This document shows positions 1-14,200 of a stretch of DNA of 64,000 bases, piece after piece (the stretch's first letter is position 1; each line of letters opens with the position of its first letter). A program made the position numbers and the translations under genes. The notes beneath the pieces are model-generated. The model was given only the letters and a program-made list of their open reading frames with translations. It ran no database searches and was not told the DNA's origin. The stretch is from positions 186,001-250,000 of the forward strand of contig LLEY01000031.1 in NCBI GenBank assembly GCA_001414485.1, in the 5' to 3' direction. The stretch is from Calycina herbarum (lineage: Eukaryota > Ascomycota > Leotiomycetes > Helotiales > Pezizellaceae).

Positions 1-2607
1 TTTCTAAAATAGCTTCTATAGACTATAGTTCTCCTATATATAGATAATCTAAAGTAGCTTCTAGTATACTTATCTCTAGTTTTATATAGTAAACTTTAAA
101 TATATAATCCTTTAAATTCTTTTCTTTAATAGCTCTAATCTAGGACTAAGGAAAGAATACTACTCCTCCTTTATCTGATAATACTACTTCGTATATCTAA
201 TAATATTCTACTATTCTAGCAGGCTCTAGTAATATTCCTTTAAATCGTTTTTATAATAACTAATCTAAAGTTAGACTTAGTTTATATTATATCTATTATA
301 CTATTATTTCCTAAACTGTTTCTATAAACTATAGTTCTTCTACTAATAGATAGTACAACTCCTCTAGTTCTATCTTAGCTTACCTAGTTATATCAAGCTC
401 TCTCTACTCCTAGTATAGTATACTAAATAGTTATTATAAGTTATATTTTCTAAATACTAATCTATTATTTCTAATTAGTATAATAATAATATATTATTCA
501 AATTCTTTTAGTATAATATCTTCAGATAGTATCCTAAGAAAAGGGGTTTTAATTCGTCTCTTAAATCCTATTAGAACTTACTATATCTATATACTAGTTT
601 TATCTAATATATTATATATTTTCTATATATCCTCTACTTTAGAGTAGCTAGGTTTTTTAACTAGTTAGTATTTCTATTCTAGTTTCTTTTCTTTAATAGT
701 TTTTCTTCTAGTAATTAGACTAACTAGAGTTATCGTTTTAGGGTTATTACTTATAACTATATATGTTATTAAAATAGTTAAGTTAACCTCTTATATTATA
801 TAAGAACTCTAGAAATCTAGTTTCTAATTATTAATATATACCTATTAATTTCCTTATTTAAAAGTTCTAAGAAAAGCCTAAGTTTCTCTAACTTTAGAGT
901 CTTTATTCTTTATCTCTTCTTCTAAACTAGAAGATAAGTCTAATATCTCTAAAGAACTAGTTAATAATAGTAATTCGTATTCCTCTTAAAAAGGTTGCTT
1001 AGATTCTATTACTAATTATATATTATAATATTCCTTAAGAAGTAGATCCCTATTATTATTAGTATCTTATATACTACTAATTCCTTTATTATTTTTAATC
1101 TAGGTTCTATATCCTTATACTTTAAGCTCCTTATCTATGAGTTTAATATAATCGGTTAAAGCTATCTATTATTAAATAGTAGTATTAATTTATTTCTTTC
1201 TCTTAGAGTCTTTCTTCTTACTATACTTATTTGCTCTATAGCCTAGTTAGTTATAATTATAACATAAGTTCTACTTATATTAATAATTTCGCTCTTCCTA
1301 AGAAAGTCCTCCTTTTCTTAGAAAGGTTTTCTTTTACGTAGCGTTTGCCTCCTTACCTTACTTACTAGTATAAGAGTACTTCTACTTTCCTAACTCTTTA
1401 CTCTTTTCCTTATACCTAGGGTTACTCTTTCTAAATTCATATAGGCGGTTATCTAGCTAGACAACTTCCTCGATTATATCTATAATAGTTAAAAATTATA
1501 TATTCTACTTAGCTATTTCCTTATAGATATATATTTTCAATCCTCTATAAAAGAGTTCTATAAGAGCAATAGTATTCTATCCCGACTTCGTTCTATAACG
1601 TTAAAATTTATTAACATAATCTATTACTAATCTAGTCTAGTATAATTCCAAAAGCTTATATATAGCTGTTTAAATTATATCGAAGTCTCTAAAGACTTTT
1701 CTAATAGTTGCCTTAAATCCTCTCTAAGATTTAAATATAATCTTAGTTAATTCTATCTTTCTATCTTTATTCTTATTTTTAAAGAAGTTCTCTAAGTATA
1801 GCTAAGCCTATTCTAATACTAATCCTCTAAGGTAGGAGATAGTAAAGATAGTTTATAAGTTATAATTACCTTCGAACTTATTAAAATTAAAGTTAAAGTA
1901 GATGTCTATTTAAAGAAGGAATAAGTCGAGTTTCTTTTACTTCTTATAATACGTATCTAGTATCTTAACTTTAATAGATTCAAGTGCTTCGACCTTATAA
2001 GGCTTAGAGGCGTCTAGTATACTAATATTGTCGTCGTTCCTAGTTAACTATATACTAGCAGGTGTTCTTCTAGTTACACTTCTAGATGTTCCTACAACGT
2101 TAACTCGACTAGTATTCGAACTAGCTACTACGAGGGTTACTAGGGCTATAGCAACTGAACTTCTAAGCAGGTGCTTAAAGTATAATAAAACTTAAATAAA
2201 CTAAACAAAGATAACTAAGTCTCGAAGGTTAGTATATAAATAAGAAGTATAGATACGCTAGGTTGTTTACTTAGAAGTGAACTTATTACTTATATTAAAG
2301 ATATTAAATAAAATAATAAGATTAATAACTAAAGTTGAGTACGAAGCTCCTATCTAGATAGTAGACATACTAGTATATATAGAACCTTCGTTCCCCTAGA
2401 TAGCTAACTCGCTCGTCGAGCTAGCGATCCAACGAGCTGGTTCGCCTAGCGATCTAGCGGTCCGTTACGTGATTAATATAATAAAATCCTTAGATCGCTT
2501 AGCTAACCTAACCGATCCCTATCTACTATAAGAGTATTCCGATAGTGCTTAACCTGTTAGGACGCCGCCTGGTCTTCACTTATCACGTGTGCACGTGATT
2601 CGTGACA
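1..2607 (-). mobile_element. Ty3/Gypsy chromovirus G0, gag-side part, cut by window edge
   Basis: This is the reverse-strand counterpart of the G1 element at 14,267: its LTR, gag start and CCHC-knuckle region match G1 stretch by stretch. It lies inside the 3' part of LINE-B; the flank to the right begins CGTAG, the expected 5-bp duplication, whose partner is beyond the left edge. The gag ATG has become ATA at about 2,149 and the frame carries many TAG/TAA codons, so it is dead. Only gag and the start of the protease region fall in the window. The pattern of stops (CAG, CAA and TGG turned into TAG or TAA) is the RIP signature. Confidence 0.88.
2181..2607 (-). repeat. 5' LTR of Gypsy element G0
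   Basis: About 427 bp. On the minus strand it starts TGTCACGAATCACGTG and ends with a RIPed form of GTTTCGTTACA, matching the 440-bp LTR of G1. The outer end (2,540-2,607) is barely mutated, while the part nearer gag is more altered. Confidence 0.88.
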
Positions 2608-4028
2608 CGTAGGTCTTTGAATTTTCGATATCTTAATATAATATATCCTATAGTTTGTCGTCCCTCTTCGCATTTATATCCTAGATCGTTATACCTAGGT
2701 ATATTTCTCTTCTAGAGGAAATCTTTTAATCCGATCTTTTCTATACGTATCTGGATTAGTAGAGAGCTTTGCTACTTCTTTAGTCTCCAGCGGAGACGTA
2801 GGATCTTATGTATTAGCTTCTAAGTGTATTTGTATATAGTTCTCCTTCTTAGTTCCAGATCCCACTTTTATGCCTACTTAGCTCTTATCTACCTTATAAT
2901 CCACGTCTTTAGAGTTGCTTATAGGTAGTAAGTCTTAGGTTAAGCGACGTTTAGGTTTCTCTGATTCCTCTCTAGTTATGATTTTACTATAATCTTAGCT
3001 GCCTTATCTGCTGCTTTATTTCCCTAGATGCCTATATAGGCTAGTATCTATCTTATCTTAACCTAGGTTTTATAGTCCTTCTATAGCTTGTCTATCAGGG
3101 ATACTGTCTCCATAGCTATATACGCACTAGATCTACTAGCTAGGTGTTGAAATGTCCTAATAGCTGCTTAATTATCTATAAAGATAACTACTTTGTTTCT
3201 TTTGTTCCTACTCTCTTAGTCCTAGACTACGATCTATAGAGCTAGCTTAATTCCTTGAAGTTCTACGGCGTATACCGTTGACGTTTCGCTATTTCCTATA
3301 TATGCTATCCTTGTACATCTAGTTAGGGGCGATATTATAGCAGCCCCTATGTGATTATCTATGCCGCTTCTATTGGTATAGATAAAGATACTGTTTAAGA
3401 GGTGCTTTAAGAAGTTCTTATGTTATGTCTTTGCCATTTCTACGTCTGGTATAATAGATATGCTTGGTCCTCGCCACCACGGTGGTATAATATATAGTGG
3501 GATTGTCTCTTGCTCTGTGATTGATATGCCTCGACGTAGGTATAGGCGTCTGTAAATGTGCCTCAGTAGACTTATATGTGGTCCCTGGCTCCCTTGATTT
3601 GAATTTGAATTGTCAGAACGTGACCCTTCTAGGGCTGGTATCTTGTCCGTGGCGAGGATTCTTCTAATTGTCTCGGTGCTAGTCTTCTAGATCTGCTGTT
3701 CTATAGGGAGGAGATAGAGCTCTACATCGAGGGCTGGACCTGATGTTGCTTTATACGCCCCTCCTATGGTTCTGGCCGCTTTTGCTTAAAGTCTTTTAAG
3801 AGAATTGATTGTTTCTATAGTATAACCTTCTCCGCGTTCCTGCGCGACTGACTATATAGAACAGCTATACATCATCTACGGGATAACTACTGCCTAATAG
3901 ATCCTTCTAAGTTCGGTAATTCCCATTCCCTATGTAGAGCCGGCTAGACTAGCTAGCGCACCGATAGAATTCGATACTTTTATTCCGATATCTTAGATAT
4001 GTTGTCTCCAGTTTAATACTATGTCGAG
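2608..4028 (-). mobile_element. Tad1-like LINE-B, 3' half with RNase H domain
   Basis: Reading the minus strand from 4,028 down continues the reverse transcriptase of the 22.8-24.2 kb segment: the sequence ..LGITLDIALN at the right-hand segment is followed here by WRQHI and then the typical LINE RT thumb region. An RNase H domain follows at about 3,395-2,995, with a degenerate FTDGSG-like motif (FIYTNRSG) and the closing GNKAADKAAK motif. Several TAG/TAA stops interrupt it. RIP is moderate here, heavier than in the right half. The 3' end is lost at the insertion of G0. Confidence 0.85.
4015..4028. repeat. Left target-site duplication of LINE-A
   Basis: AATACTATGTCGAG here matches AATGCTATGTCGAG at 22,831-22,844. 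The one difference is a G-to-A change of RIP type. The pair brackets LINE-A. Confidence 0.9.
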
Positions 4029-5573
4029 CATCTTTTAACAACCATTTTTCGAGACTGAATTTTTTGTTCTAAATCACTCGTTCTCACTTGCTTATACTAA
4101 ATAAGCTGATTTCCTTCTATGGAAACCTCTCTAAGAAGGCCTCCGGCCCTTCCGCCGCCTCTAAAAAGAGGTCTGGGTAGGGAGGGAGTATGCCCGATTC
4201 CCCCTCTCCTGAACATACAGCAACACTTCGTCTTAGCAACTACTAAAGCCCTAGAACGTAGTTCTATAGGCTAAACCTTCTTCGGAGGAACTGCAGAAGC
4301 TGTAGATTGCTATCTAAGCACTGTACTCGACAAAGCTCTCCCTGACCTCCTGCCCTACCTCCGAGTCCTTTATACTCAAGTAGCTAATATTAGCCTCTTA
4401 TTCTACTAAGCATACACCTTAGGGACACCTCCCTTACTACCTTCGACCTTAGAAACCCCTTCTATTATATATAGAGGCGGCTCTACGCCCTCCTCGACTC
4501 CTCCCCTCTCTCTGGCTCTAAGAGAAAAATTCTTATATATATAGACTGTAAAGAATACCTTAGTACCTAAAAACACAACCTCGGCATTAACAACAATTCT
4601 ACCTCTCTCTCTCTCTTCCTTGATAATATAGAAGAAGAAGAATAAGAACTTACTAGCTAAACCAGACCTTAGAGTCTTTATCTAACTTCCTCCTAATTCC
4701 CTTAAAAGAGAGTACTCTACTCTTACTATCTTTCTTATACTTTATAACCTAAAAATAGGTTATAAAGAGCTTATATAAGAGGTTCTCTTAGTTAACTCTA
4801 GATTCGCTATTATACCTAAAAACAAGGAAGCTCTAGAGGCTCTTCTAATAACAAAGAAAGTATTTATATAGACTCTATTCTTAGTAGCTAGGATTAAGAC
4901 CTTATAAAACTAGGTAGTATATCGTCTATCTAGGATACCTCGGAATACTAAAGCTATCGAAATCAATAACAAAGGAGTAATCACCTTAACTCTTGCCCCT
5001 ACTACTGCCGAAGTAGTAGCTATAGTAATAAAGGAACGAATTAGAGTAGCTCTTATAAAAGTCGATATATTAAGTAAATCGCTCTCTAGTAAGGTATTCT
5101 TTACCTCTTAGACTATCTTCTTTAAAGAAGAAGAGGCTTAGAATTATACTATCTCGGATATAATATCTCTTCTTAGAAGAAGAGTCTTCTTTAAGTCTCT
5201 CTCTAAGGTCTCTTTAGTTGTTTAGTACTCTAAGTACTAGAGGTAGTATAATTAAAGGATTTATAGAAAGAACCAAAGATGTTATCTTTATAATACTACT
5301 TAGTACACCGAAGACTTATACCTAGAGTGTCTAAACTATATATAATATAAGCTAAAGTGCTTATACTATAGTAGCCTACACTTCTTAGACGACCTTAGAT
5401 ATCTACTTAGACTAGAAACCTTAGGAACACGCTCTATAGCTAAGAACAGAAGGAATATATACTAAGTATATAACGAACTATAGATTAGAAGCGAGCTCGA
5501 CTCTCTCTATAGTAGCCTAGAATAGGTTATTCTAGCTACTCTATAAGCGAGAGTAGTTAATTCCTCTTCTCTC
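4029..5573 (+). mobile_element. Tad1-like LINE-A, 5' segment with ORF1 (gag-like)
   Basis: This is the 5' end of a full-length LINE. A short leader is followed by an ATG at 4,119 and a long RIPed frame. The frame resembles LINE ORF1: a charged region, then an RNA-binding-type domain near 4,860-5,160 (VARI..L..VVYRLSRIPR), then a zinc-knuckle cluster at about 5,270-5,400 with cysteine spacing like RCYLYN...LECLNY...KLKCLYYSS (several Cys and His residues turned into Tyr). In-frame TAG/TAA codons kill it. The segment ends where G3 inserted (TSD CTCTC). Confidence 0.83.
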
Positions 5574-5710
5574 TATAATAGTAGTATATTAGATTATCTA
5601 CAAGGAGAGAAGAGTTCTCTAAGTAGGAAGGCTATTTAACTAAACTACATAGTATACGAACTAATTTCCGAAAAATAGCCGAACTTATTTACTAAACTTA
5701 AATCTTAACA
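5574..5710 (-). repeat. 3' LTR of G3 (137 bp)
   Basis: Nearly identical to 11,113-11,249, with only a few C/T-type differences. It lies next to the CTCTC duplication at 5,569-5,573. Confidence 0.9.
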
Positions 5711-5779
5711 TAAGGTCCCTCCTTCTCTTAAATATATATACTATTACAGAGCTCTTAGAAAGCTTGTAATCGTTTGTCC

Positions 5780-8700
5780 TTAGTAGGCTTAAGCTTTGTA
5801 GAGAATCTGCTCTCAAACGTACGAATAGAGTTAGTACTACTAATAACGTTTACCAAAGGTTCCTAAGTATTCTCGTCCTCGTTATATCTACGCCAGCGAA
5901 TAAGGTACTTAAAACCTCTATTCTACCTTTGAGAATCTACTATCTCCTCTACTGCCTAAAGAGATTAACCGTCATCGCCTATAGTAACTAGTAGTAGTAG
6001 AGGGTTTTGTTACCTAGGCAACGGAGCACCAGCGGAGAGGCGTAATAAATTAGTATAGAAAACCGAGTAGATAGACTACAACTCTACAGATAAGTCGAGC
6101 TTATAAGAGTAGGAGTTAATAACTTAGAGTACTCGAAAAGGACTAATATACCTAGTATCGAACTTAGAAATAGGTCTTATAGACTTAATATTCCTTATAC
6201 TTAGTATAACTAGATCACCGACGCGGTAAGCTAGTATAGGCGATTAGTTAGTATTAGCTGCCTCTTCTATAGTATCTCTTATAATAAGTAGGTTCGTTTG
6301 TAATAACTTTAAGATATCCTCTATCTTTCGAGCGAACGTCCTCCTTATAAGGGCGTTTCAAGAGGTAAGTATAGGTGATCGAGGTAGGCTAAAACTTATA
6401 TAAGAGTAGTAGCTGTGATTTACAAAGAACGGGGATATATTAGTTACAGTAGTAACTATGTTTCGTAAAGCGAACTCTGCTAATAGTAGGAACTGTACCT
6501 AATCGGCTTAAGTAAAGGCGACATACTAGCAAAGGTATTTAGCTATAGATTTGTTTATAATTTCCGTTTAGCCGTCTATCTCTAGGTAATAGGCTATAGA
6601 AAGGTCTACTCGAATACGAAGTATATCGTAGACTACTCTCTAAAAGTCTAAGACGAACAAGAGTCCTTAATCGGAGACGAGCGTGTCTAGTAAGCTATAG
6701 AGCTTCTATACCTCCTATATAAACAAGCGAGCAAGGTCGATAGTAGTTATAGTAGAACAGTAAGAGATAATATAACAGTCCTTAGTAAGGCGGTCAGTTA
6801 TTACTATAATAGTGTTAAATCCCTCTACTTTTAGAATAGGCTCTATGAAATCTACTAATAGGTCTCTTCATCTTTAAAGTGGTATCGGGAGTGGTTTCAA
6901 AGTACCTTAGTAACGTAGCTAAGAATACTTATTATAAAAGCAGCTTTCGCACGCTCGGCAAAACTAGGCTATATCCTTATATAATCTAGGGTACTAATAG
7001 TATTAGGAGACTAACTTAAACAGCTAGTTCTTACTAGGGTGTCTACTTTCGACTAAGTCGTAGGCTTTCTAAAGGAGCTATACGCGAAGTTCTATATCCG
7101 GGACATAGAGCCTATCCTAGAAGTATAACCTATTATCGATAATAGTATACTTAGACAGCGCGACTCCCTTAGAATAGAGAGTACGATCCTCTCTACTTAT
7201 TTCCTTAGAAATCCTCTTCTAAAAGAGGTCTTCTTTATACCCCTCCTCTAATATCCTAGCTAAAGTATAGTTATAGGATTTATCTTTATCCCCTAGTTCT
7301 AATTCAGGTTCTAACTCAGTAGATAGGGTAGATTCTAAGTTAGGCTCGAGTTCTTCGTCTTCTGATTTACTATCGTTGTTAAGAGATATAAGGTAAATAG
7401 CAGAGTCTAAATTTTAAGGTTTAAGAAGTAACTACTACTAGTATAAGATATAAGGGTTATTATCCCTCTTCGGAAGGTTCTAAGAGCAGCGTATAAAGGA
7501 GTCTGACTTTCTGTTCTGCTTTGCTAAGACTAGCGTAATCTTAAAGTTGAATTCGGAAAGGAACTTACTTTATTAGACTTAGTAGCGAGTAAGTTACTTA
7601 GTAGTTATAAAGTACTTTAGGTTTAAGTAGTTAGTAATAACTATAATAGAGTATACTATACTAACTAACTCTGAACGCTAGGACTCGAACGAACGTACTA
7701 TAGTAAGTAGTTCCTTATCGTAGATCTTATAGTTATACTTAGCTAGGTTAAGGACTTTTAATATAAAGGCTATAGAGTATAAAACCCTATCGTAGTATTA
7801 GAATAATATCCTAGACGAGACGTAGTTAGAGGAGTTGTATTCTACAACGGCTTCTTTCTTAGAGTTAAAGTGCTTTAATATCGGTGTAGAGGTAAAAGCT
7901 CGCTTAAGTACTTAGAACGCCTCCTTGTAAACCTCGGACTAATCCTAGCACGTGTCTTTCTTAGATAGCAAGTTTAGTAGCTTTGCTAGCTTTGAAAAAT
8001 TCTCAACGAAACGCTAGTAAAAGTTAGAGAAGCTAAGGAACGCTTAAAGGTCTTTAAGGTTAGCTAGAGTTTCCTAGTTTATAATAGCCGAGATCTTCTT
8101 AGAGTCTATTCGTACGCCGTTAGTAGAGATGATTATACTAAGGTAGTTAACCTTCTAAACCTCGAACTAACATTTCTTAATATCTAAGTAAAAACCAGCC
8201 TCTTCAAGAGCCTTAAACACCTACTTAACATACTTCTAGTACGAATCTAGGTCGTCTAAATAGATAAGTATATCGTCGATATAGGTAGTATAGAAGATGT
8301 CTAAGAATAGGCGAAGGACCTTATTAATTCTAGCCTACTACGTTGCTAGCGCGTTTAAAAGGCCGAATAGTATAACTAGAGACTTAAAAAGGCTGTAGCG
8401 AGTATTAAAAGCAGTAAGCTACTTATCTCTCTTATAAATTCAAATGTAATTAAAGGCTATAATAACATCTACCTTAGTATAGTACTTAGCTTTACTAAGC
8501 CTCTAGAGTATCTCCTAGATTCGGGGTATTAGGTATCGGTTCTTAATTGTTATATTATTTAAGGCTTAGTAGTCGATATAAAAACGTAGGCCTCTGCCTA
8601 GCTTCTTTACGAACAGGACTAGGGAAGCTGCTAGGGATTTACTTACTCGAATAAATCCTTTTTAAAGTTGCTTGTCTAAATATTTCCGTAAGACCTCTAG

Positions 8701-10620
8701 CTCTAGAATAGACATATTATATAGCGGTCTATAAGAAGGGGAAGAACTAGGCTTTAGGTCGATCTTTAAGTTATAATCCTAGTAAGGTAGAAGTATATCT
8801 ACTTCTTAGCAGTTAAATAGTCGAGACAACCACTTCTTTAAATAAGAGAGAAGTAATATTTTAGAGTTAACCTGCTTCCCGAGGTTCTCGTATTTTATAA
8901 GTACCTTCTAGATATCGTCTAAAGAGGCTCTACGAAGGTAAAGTTTAGCAGCTGTTAGCTACTAATTATTCTTACCTTCTATCGGATCCCTCTCTATATA
9001 GTATAAACTCCGAAGGTCTTTAGAGAGTTGGCCGAGTTCCTTAAGTCGTTTATTAATCTCAAAAACAGAGAGTAAGAAAACCTCTACGCTATAGATAAGG
9101 GCTAACCGGTGAAAGGCGGCGGCGCTAACCTTCTAAGGTCTTAGAACGTAGGAGAGGTCGTGTTTTATATACTAAATTTATACTAAGTCTAGTTGTTTTA
9201 GTATATAGTGTCCTCTATAATACTCTAAATTAAAGGTAATCTTATAACTTATCTAATCGATAGAAGGGTTATATAGGGCAAGCTAAGGATATCTAATAAT
9301 AATATCGTAAGAGGCGATTTTAGTAACATAGAAGCGCTAATCTCGCTTTATATACTTCCTAATAATTATATCTAAAATCACTATATAAGTTACGTCCCTA
9401 GCTGCGGAAGGTCTCCCGTCGACAATACAGAGTCGTCGAGGTCGAGTAAGAGAGGTTAAAGTAAACCCGGTTTTTTATATATAATCAAAATTAATAAAGT
9501 ACTAAGCTAAGGCCTTAGAGTCAAGTATAAAGTATATAAGAGAAGATGTCTATTTATTTATATTCCTATATTATACTATCTTATAAGAGACTTCTATTAT
9601 ACTTTATTACCTTTTTTCTAAGGATGATATCCTTAGTAGCTTCTTCTAAACACGTCTCTAACGACGACTTTCGTTAGAGACTAAGCTTTTCCTGCCTTCT
9701 TCGCAGCTTTGGCAGCTTCCCGAGCTTTAAGTTTTAGACAGCTAGTAATACCGATACTATAATTAAGGCTATTATAATAGTAGCAGAGGCTATATACAAC
9801 CTAGTAGGCTTTACGAGCCTTCTTCTCCTCGTCAGTCTTCGTACGATGCTTCTCTTCTATATCTTTCTTTATCTAAATCAGCTTACTAGCTATCTTTAGT
9901 ATATCGAGTTCTATAGAGTTATCGTAAGTAGAGGTAGTAGGAGCGACAGGTGTTAGAACAACGTAAGAGGTAAAGTCTGAAAGCGTAGGTTTAGTAGGCT
10001 TAGCTTTTGTAAAGTACTTACTAAAGATCTTCTAACAGTTCTAGTCTTGCTCTTAGATAAGATTAACCAGGTTATAAAGAGACATGTTATCTCTATAGCG
10101 ACTGCTAGAAAGGACTTAGGTATGAATTCGTCTATCTATATTCTATATTAAAAGGTTAATAACCGGAAAGCCCTTATTTCTCAAAGTAGAAGCTAGTACT
10201 AAGAATGAACTTAAAAACTACTTAGTAGAGCGGAGTTCTTAAGTTTCCTTCTTAAGTAACTACTAACTATCTAACTAGCTATAAATATTACTAAACGTTC
10301 GGCGTAGAACGTCTAGTATACTATCGACCGATCGTAGGGTAGGTTTGAAAGAGCCGTTGTTGTTAATATATAGGTTAATATATTTCTAGGCGTTACTCTC
10401 TAGAGTGCTTAAAACGTAGGCTATCCTACTTCGCTTAGTAGCCTACTAATCCGCATTCTCGGCTAATTTCAACCTTAAGTCGATAATATAGGTGTAGAGT
10501 TCAGTAGTAGAGCGTCGAATACCGCTGAACCGTTGAGTATCTACGAAAGGTTAAGACCGGAGTGCTAGAGGAGGAGGTAGGGGTAGAGGAAACGCTTAGA
10601 TTACTAGTTAAGTAGACGCT
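5780..10620 (-). pseudogene. Gag-pol relic of G3
   Basis: Minus-strand reading gives, from right to left: a gag region (about 10,620-9,600); an aspartic-protease and RT-leading region with a PWLEKHNP-like sequence near 9,300-9,200; an RT with YIDDILIY (YIDD codons at 8,272-8,283, both Asp kept); RNase H near 7,700-7,400; an integrase core with VITDRLTKDCYII near 6,770; and a C-terminal chromodomain (EEIVDSQR...FKYLIRWRRYNEDENT) at about 5,985-5,870. Many TAG/TAA codons at Gln and Trp positions interrupt the frame. RT-chromodomain order with integrase before the chromodomain is the chromovirus layout. Confidence 0.85.
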
Positions 10621-11112
10621 AAGTAAATCGGTAGTAGAGGAGGAGGGGGTTAGGCTTGAGTTTAGGCAGCTTAAGCTTAAGCTTAAGCTCGAGCTTGATT
10701 AAGTTATACTTATATAACCTAAAGTTAACCTTATAAATCAGCGGTTATCCTCTACTCGTTTTTAAGGTCTGTTTCTGTCTCTTTCTTACTACGTTAGGCT
10801 ATATAGTATTAGCTCTCGAGTACGCTATACTTAGTTAAGAGATCTTAAAGAGCGTTTCAGACGCTTTCTACATCGCCTAGTATAGTACTAGGGTTTTTAA
10901 TAAATTCTCTAAGTTCTTCGAGCGTATAAGCTCTTATAGATTCGAAGAAGGATAGGGTATTATAAGAGAGCGAAGTAAATAGACTTTAAAGGTTAGAAAG
11001 GCCTATACTCGCTATACTCGCCTATCCTTCAAAGCTGCTATTATCGTTTATACTTATCTTATAATATAACAGCAATGTCTATCGTACGACGTAAAGATAA
11101 AGGTAGATAATA

Positions 11113-11249
11113 TATAATAGTAGTATATTAGATTATCTATAAGGAGAGAAGAGTTCTCTAAGTAGGAAGGCTATTTAACTAAACTACATAGTATACGAAC
11201 TAATTTCCGAAAAATAGCCGAACTTATTCACTAAACTTGAATCTTAACA
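11113..11249 (-). repeat. 5' LTR of G3 (137 bp)
   Basis: Partner of 5,574-5,710; immediately followed on the right by CTCTC, the second copy of the target duplication. Confidence 0.9.
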
Positions 11250-14200
11250 CTCTCTCTCTCTTTCCCTTAATACCTTCTTTACCTTAAAGAGAAGAACTCT
11301 CTAAAAACACCTCTATAAAAGAAATAGTATACGCCCCTCTTATACGAAGAACCTAGAACTCTACTATTATAGTCTCTTTATAAGTAGACAAGGACACGCG
11401 AAGAACCACTGTCTTCAAGTACTATAAATTAATATATATAAGTCTAGCAGATACTAGGAGCTTGTACTACAGCTAGTATATACTAGGCGAGTTAACGTAG
11501 TACTTATTTAAGAACTATATATCTACTTAAGAGAGATTAGCTACTAGATCATAAGACGCTACCCGAACTACGACTGCTTTATACCTATATACGACTAGAA
11601 CGCCGGACCTCCTAGAGTACTCTCCTTTATATATAAAGGGGCTGGGATCCTTATAAGTTAGCAGACCTCTATTACTCCCTTGCTTTAATACCGAGACCTT
11701 GTTTACGCCTTGATTACTCTCTTATAAAGCTCTCCGCTATATATACTTAACGTATATAACGCTCCTCTTAGTACTAGAGAAGCCGGAGAGGCTATTAACC
11801 TTATTCTAGCCTCTTAATATATTTCTATAATAAATATCTTTATAGCTAGCGACTGTAATCTAAAGAGCTAGCTCTAGCAGCTAGACTTCCTAGGCCTAGA
11901 GAGTATACAAGCTCCCTCGCTTATCGACTAGATAGAGAGTAAAGGACTCTAACTTACTACCCCTCCTAGTATACAAACCCATAGTCTAGAGAACACGCTA
12001 GACCTAGCCTTCTGCTCTAGTAGACTCTATTAAAGAGAGGCAACCTTAGAGGTTAACCTAGCCTTTAAGTATAGCTTAGATCACCTCCTAGTCCTTACTA
12101 GCCTACTATATACTAGTAGACTAGCTAGGAAGAACTCCCTACTTAAGCTTAGTACTCTCGATACTAAAGTCTTTAAGACAGTACTTTAAGGAAAGCTTTA
12201 AGAGTAGTAGCTCTTTAAGCTTATAGAACAACCGGACAGGAACTCGCTTAAGACTTTAGTAGAGTTTATTATTAACAGTATATATAGAGCGTATCTTAGT
12301 AGTACTAAGCGAGGGCTTGGTTATAGGAGTAGACACTCTTAGTAGAATAAGGAGTGCTAATCTACAGCTACCGAGGCTAGAAAGATACGAAGGCTAGGAG
12401 CTAGCATAGAGTCTATTAAAGGCCTCCGGAGAACACTTCGAGGAGAGATCCGGAAGGCAAAGAGAGAACACTTCCGTAGCTTGATCGATAAAGCTATAAA
12501 GAGTAAGAACGTCTTTAAGATTTATAAGTAGTACTAGAGTATAGGGGTCTATAGGTCCCCTCCTTTAAAGGACTCGGTAGAGCAACTAGGCTTTACTACT
12601 TAGGAGAAATAGAAGATCCTAGTATAAGAACTACTTATAAATAAGGTAGAAGTTAGAGATATACTAACCGACACTCTAACTACCTCTACTTATTCTCTAC
12701 CTTAGATAGCTCTTACTCTATATAAGGTTAAGGAATCGGTTCTAGGAAAGGCCTCTACTACTCTAAGAGAGGACGAACTTATTATAGGTGTCTTTAAGAC
12801 AGCCTAGCCTTAGATCTTATACCTAGTCTATTCACTGTTTAAGGAGTATATGTTACGATCTATATCTGAAGGCAAAGGCATAAGAGTATATATATATATA
12901 TTCGAGAATTTAAAACTACAGTTCTAAGAACGAGGGAATACAGAATATATACTCTACGAAAAAGAGGTATTTCTACTAACTGTAAAGAGCCTTTAATCTC
13001 GTTATAAATCCGTCCAAGCGTTGCGGCTCTGACGGTCACGTGTAGGACCGAGAATCACGTGTTACAGACCAGCGCTGTAACAGTATATAGAGATAGGCTT
13101 CTACCTAAAGATCTTCTATATAGCTATTATAGCTATTATCCTAAAGCTAAATAAGAAGGATAAGTCGTCTCCTTATATATACTAGCTAATCTCTCTACTC
13201 TCGGTTCTTAGAAAGGGCCTCGAGAGGCTTTTAGTAAAGAGAGCCTCCTAGATTATTATTAAGTATACTGTTCTTAAACTAAACCAGTTTAGAGCTCTCC
13301 TACTAAGAGCAGCTATAAACCTTATAACTTGTCTTACCTTTGATATAGAGAAAGTACTTAGAGAGAAGTAAGAGGCTTCTCTTCTTATACTCGATATTAA
13401 GAGTGCCTTTAACACTGTTCTTCTAGGCTAGCTAATTAAAAGACTCTAAGAGTAAGTGTAGCTACATAGCTTTATAGTATAGGTTACCTCCTTTCTATCT
13501 AGCAGATCTATTAAAGTAAAGCTAGACGGAGAAATAGGAGTATCTACCCCTCTTTAGTATAGGCTGCCCTAGGGCTCGCCTATCTCGCCTATTCTCTTTA
13601 TACTCTATATCTAGCTACTCTTTACCCTAGAAGTAGGCTCTCTCCCGACACTTCAAAGGTTCAGCTACGCCGACGATATTAGACTACTTGCTTTTAGGCC
13701 CTCTAAGACAGGGAATACTACAGTCCTTATAAAACAGGTAGCTAGTATACTAGCTTAGGGGACAGAAGAGAGGATTACCTTTAATACTAAGAAGTCTAAA
13801 CTTATCTACTTCTCTTATAAAAGAAAGCAAAAGAGAAGAGGTATCCAGCCCCCTCCTTCTATTATAGTAGAAGGAAAAACAATAGAACCTATATAAGAGC
13901 TTCGGTAGCTTAGTATCTTCTTTAACTCTCGTCTTACCTTCTATAGCTACGTTAGAAGGATAGCTAGTAAGGCTACACTTATAGCTAGTACTTTAAAGAG
14001 AATAATAAAGACTATACGAGGCTCTCTCTTACACTTACTTAAACAAGCTACTACTGCTTATATCCTGTCTATCGCCTACTTCGGAAGCGAGACCTAGTTC
14101 CCTAGACGTACTAGCGTAAGAGAGAGCTAGGTATAAAGTATAAAAAACAACTGAATTAGCCGCTATCTTACTCTACTAGATAGAGTAGTAGCTAAGTATA

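Larger units (their letters stand above)
5574..11249 (-). mobile_element. Ty3/Gypsy chromovirus G3 with short LTRs, TSD CTCTC
   Basis: The element has 137-bp direct repeats at both ends and a 5-bp duplication CTCTC (5,569-5,573 and 11,250-11,254). It reads on the minus strand, antisense to the LINE-A that it interrupts. The LTR ends are TGTTAAG at the 5' side and a RIPed TA in place of the final CA. Internal domains are gag, protease, RT, RNase H, integrase and a chromodomain. It belongs to a different chromovirus group from G0/G1/G2: the LTR is much shorter and the integrase and chromodomain are only distantly alike. It is fully inactivated by RIP-type stops. Confidence 0.9.
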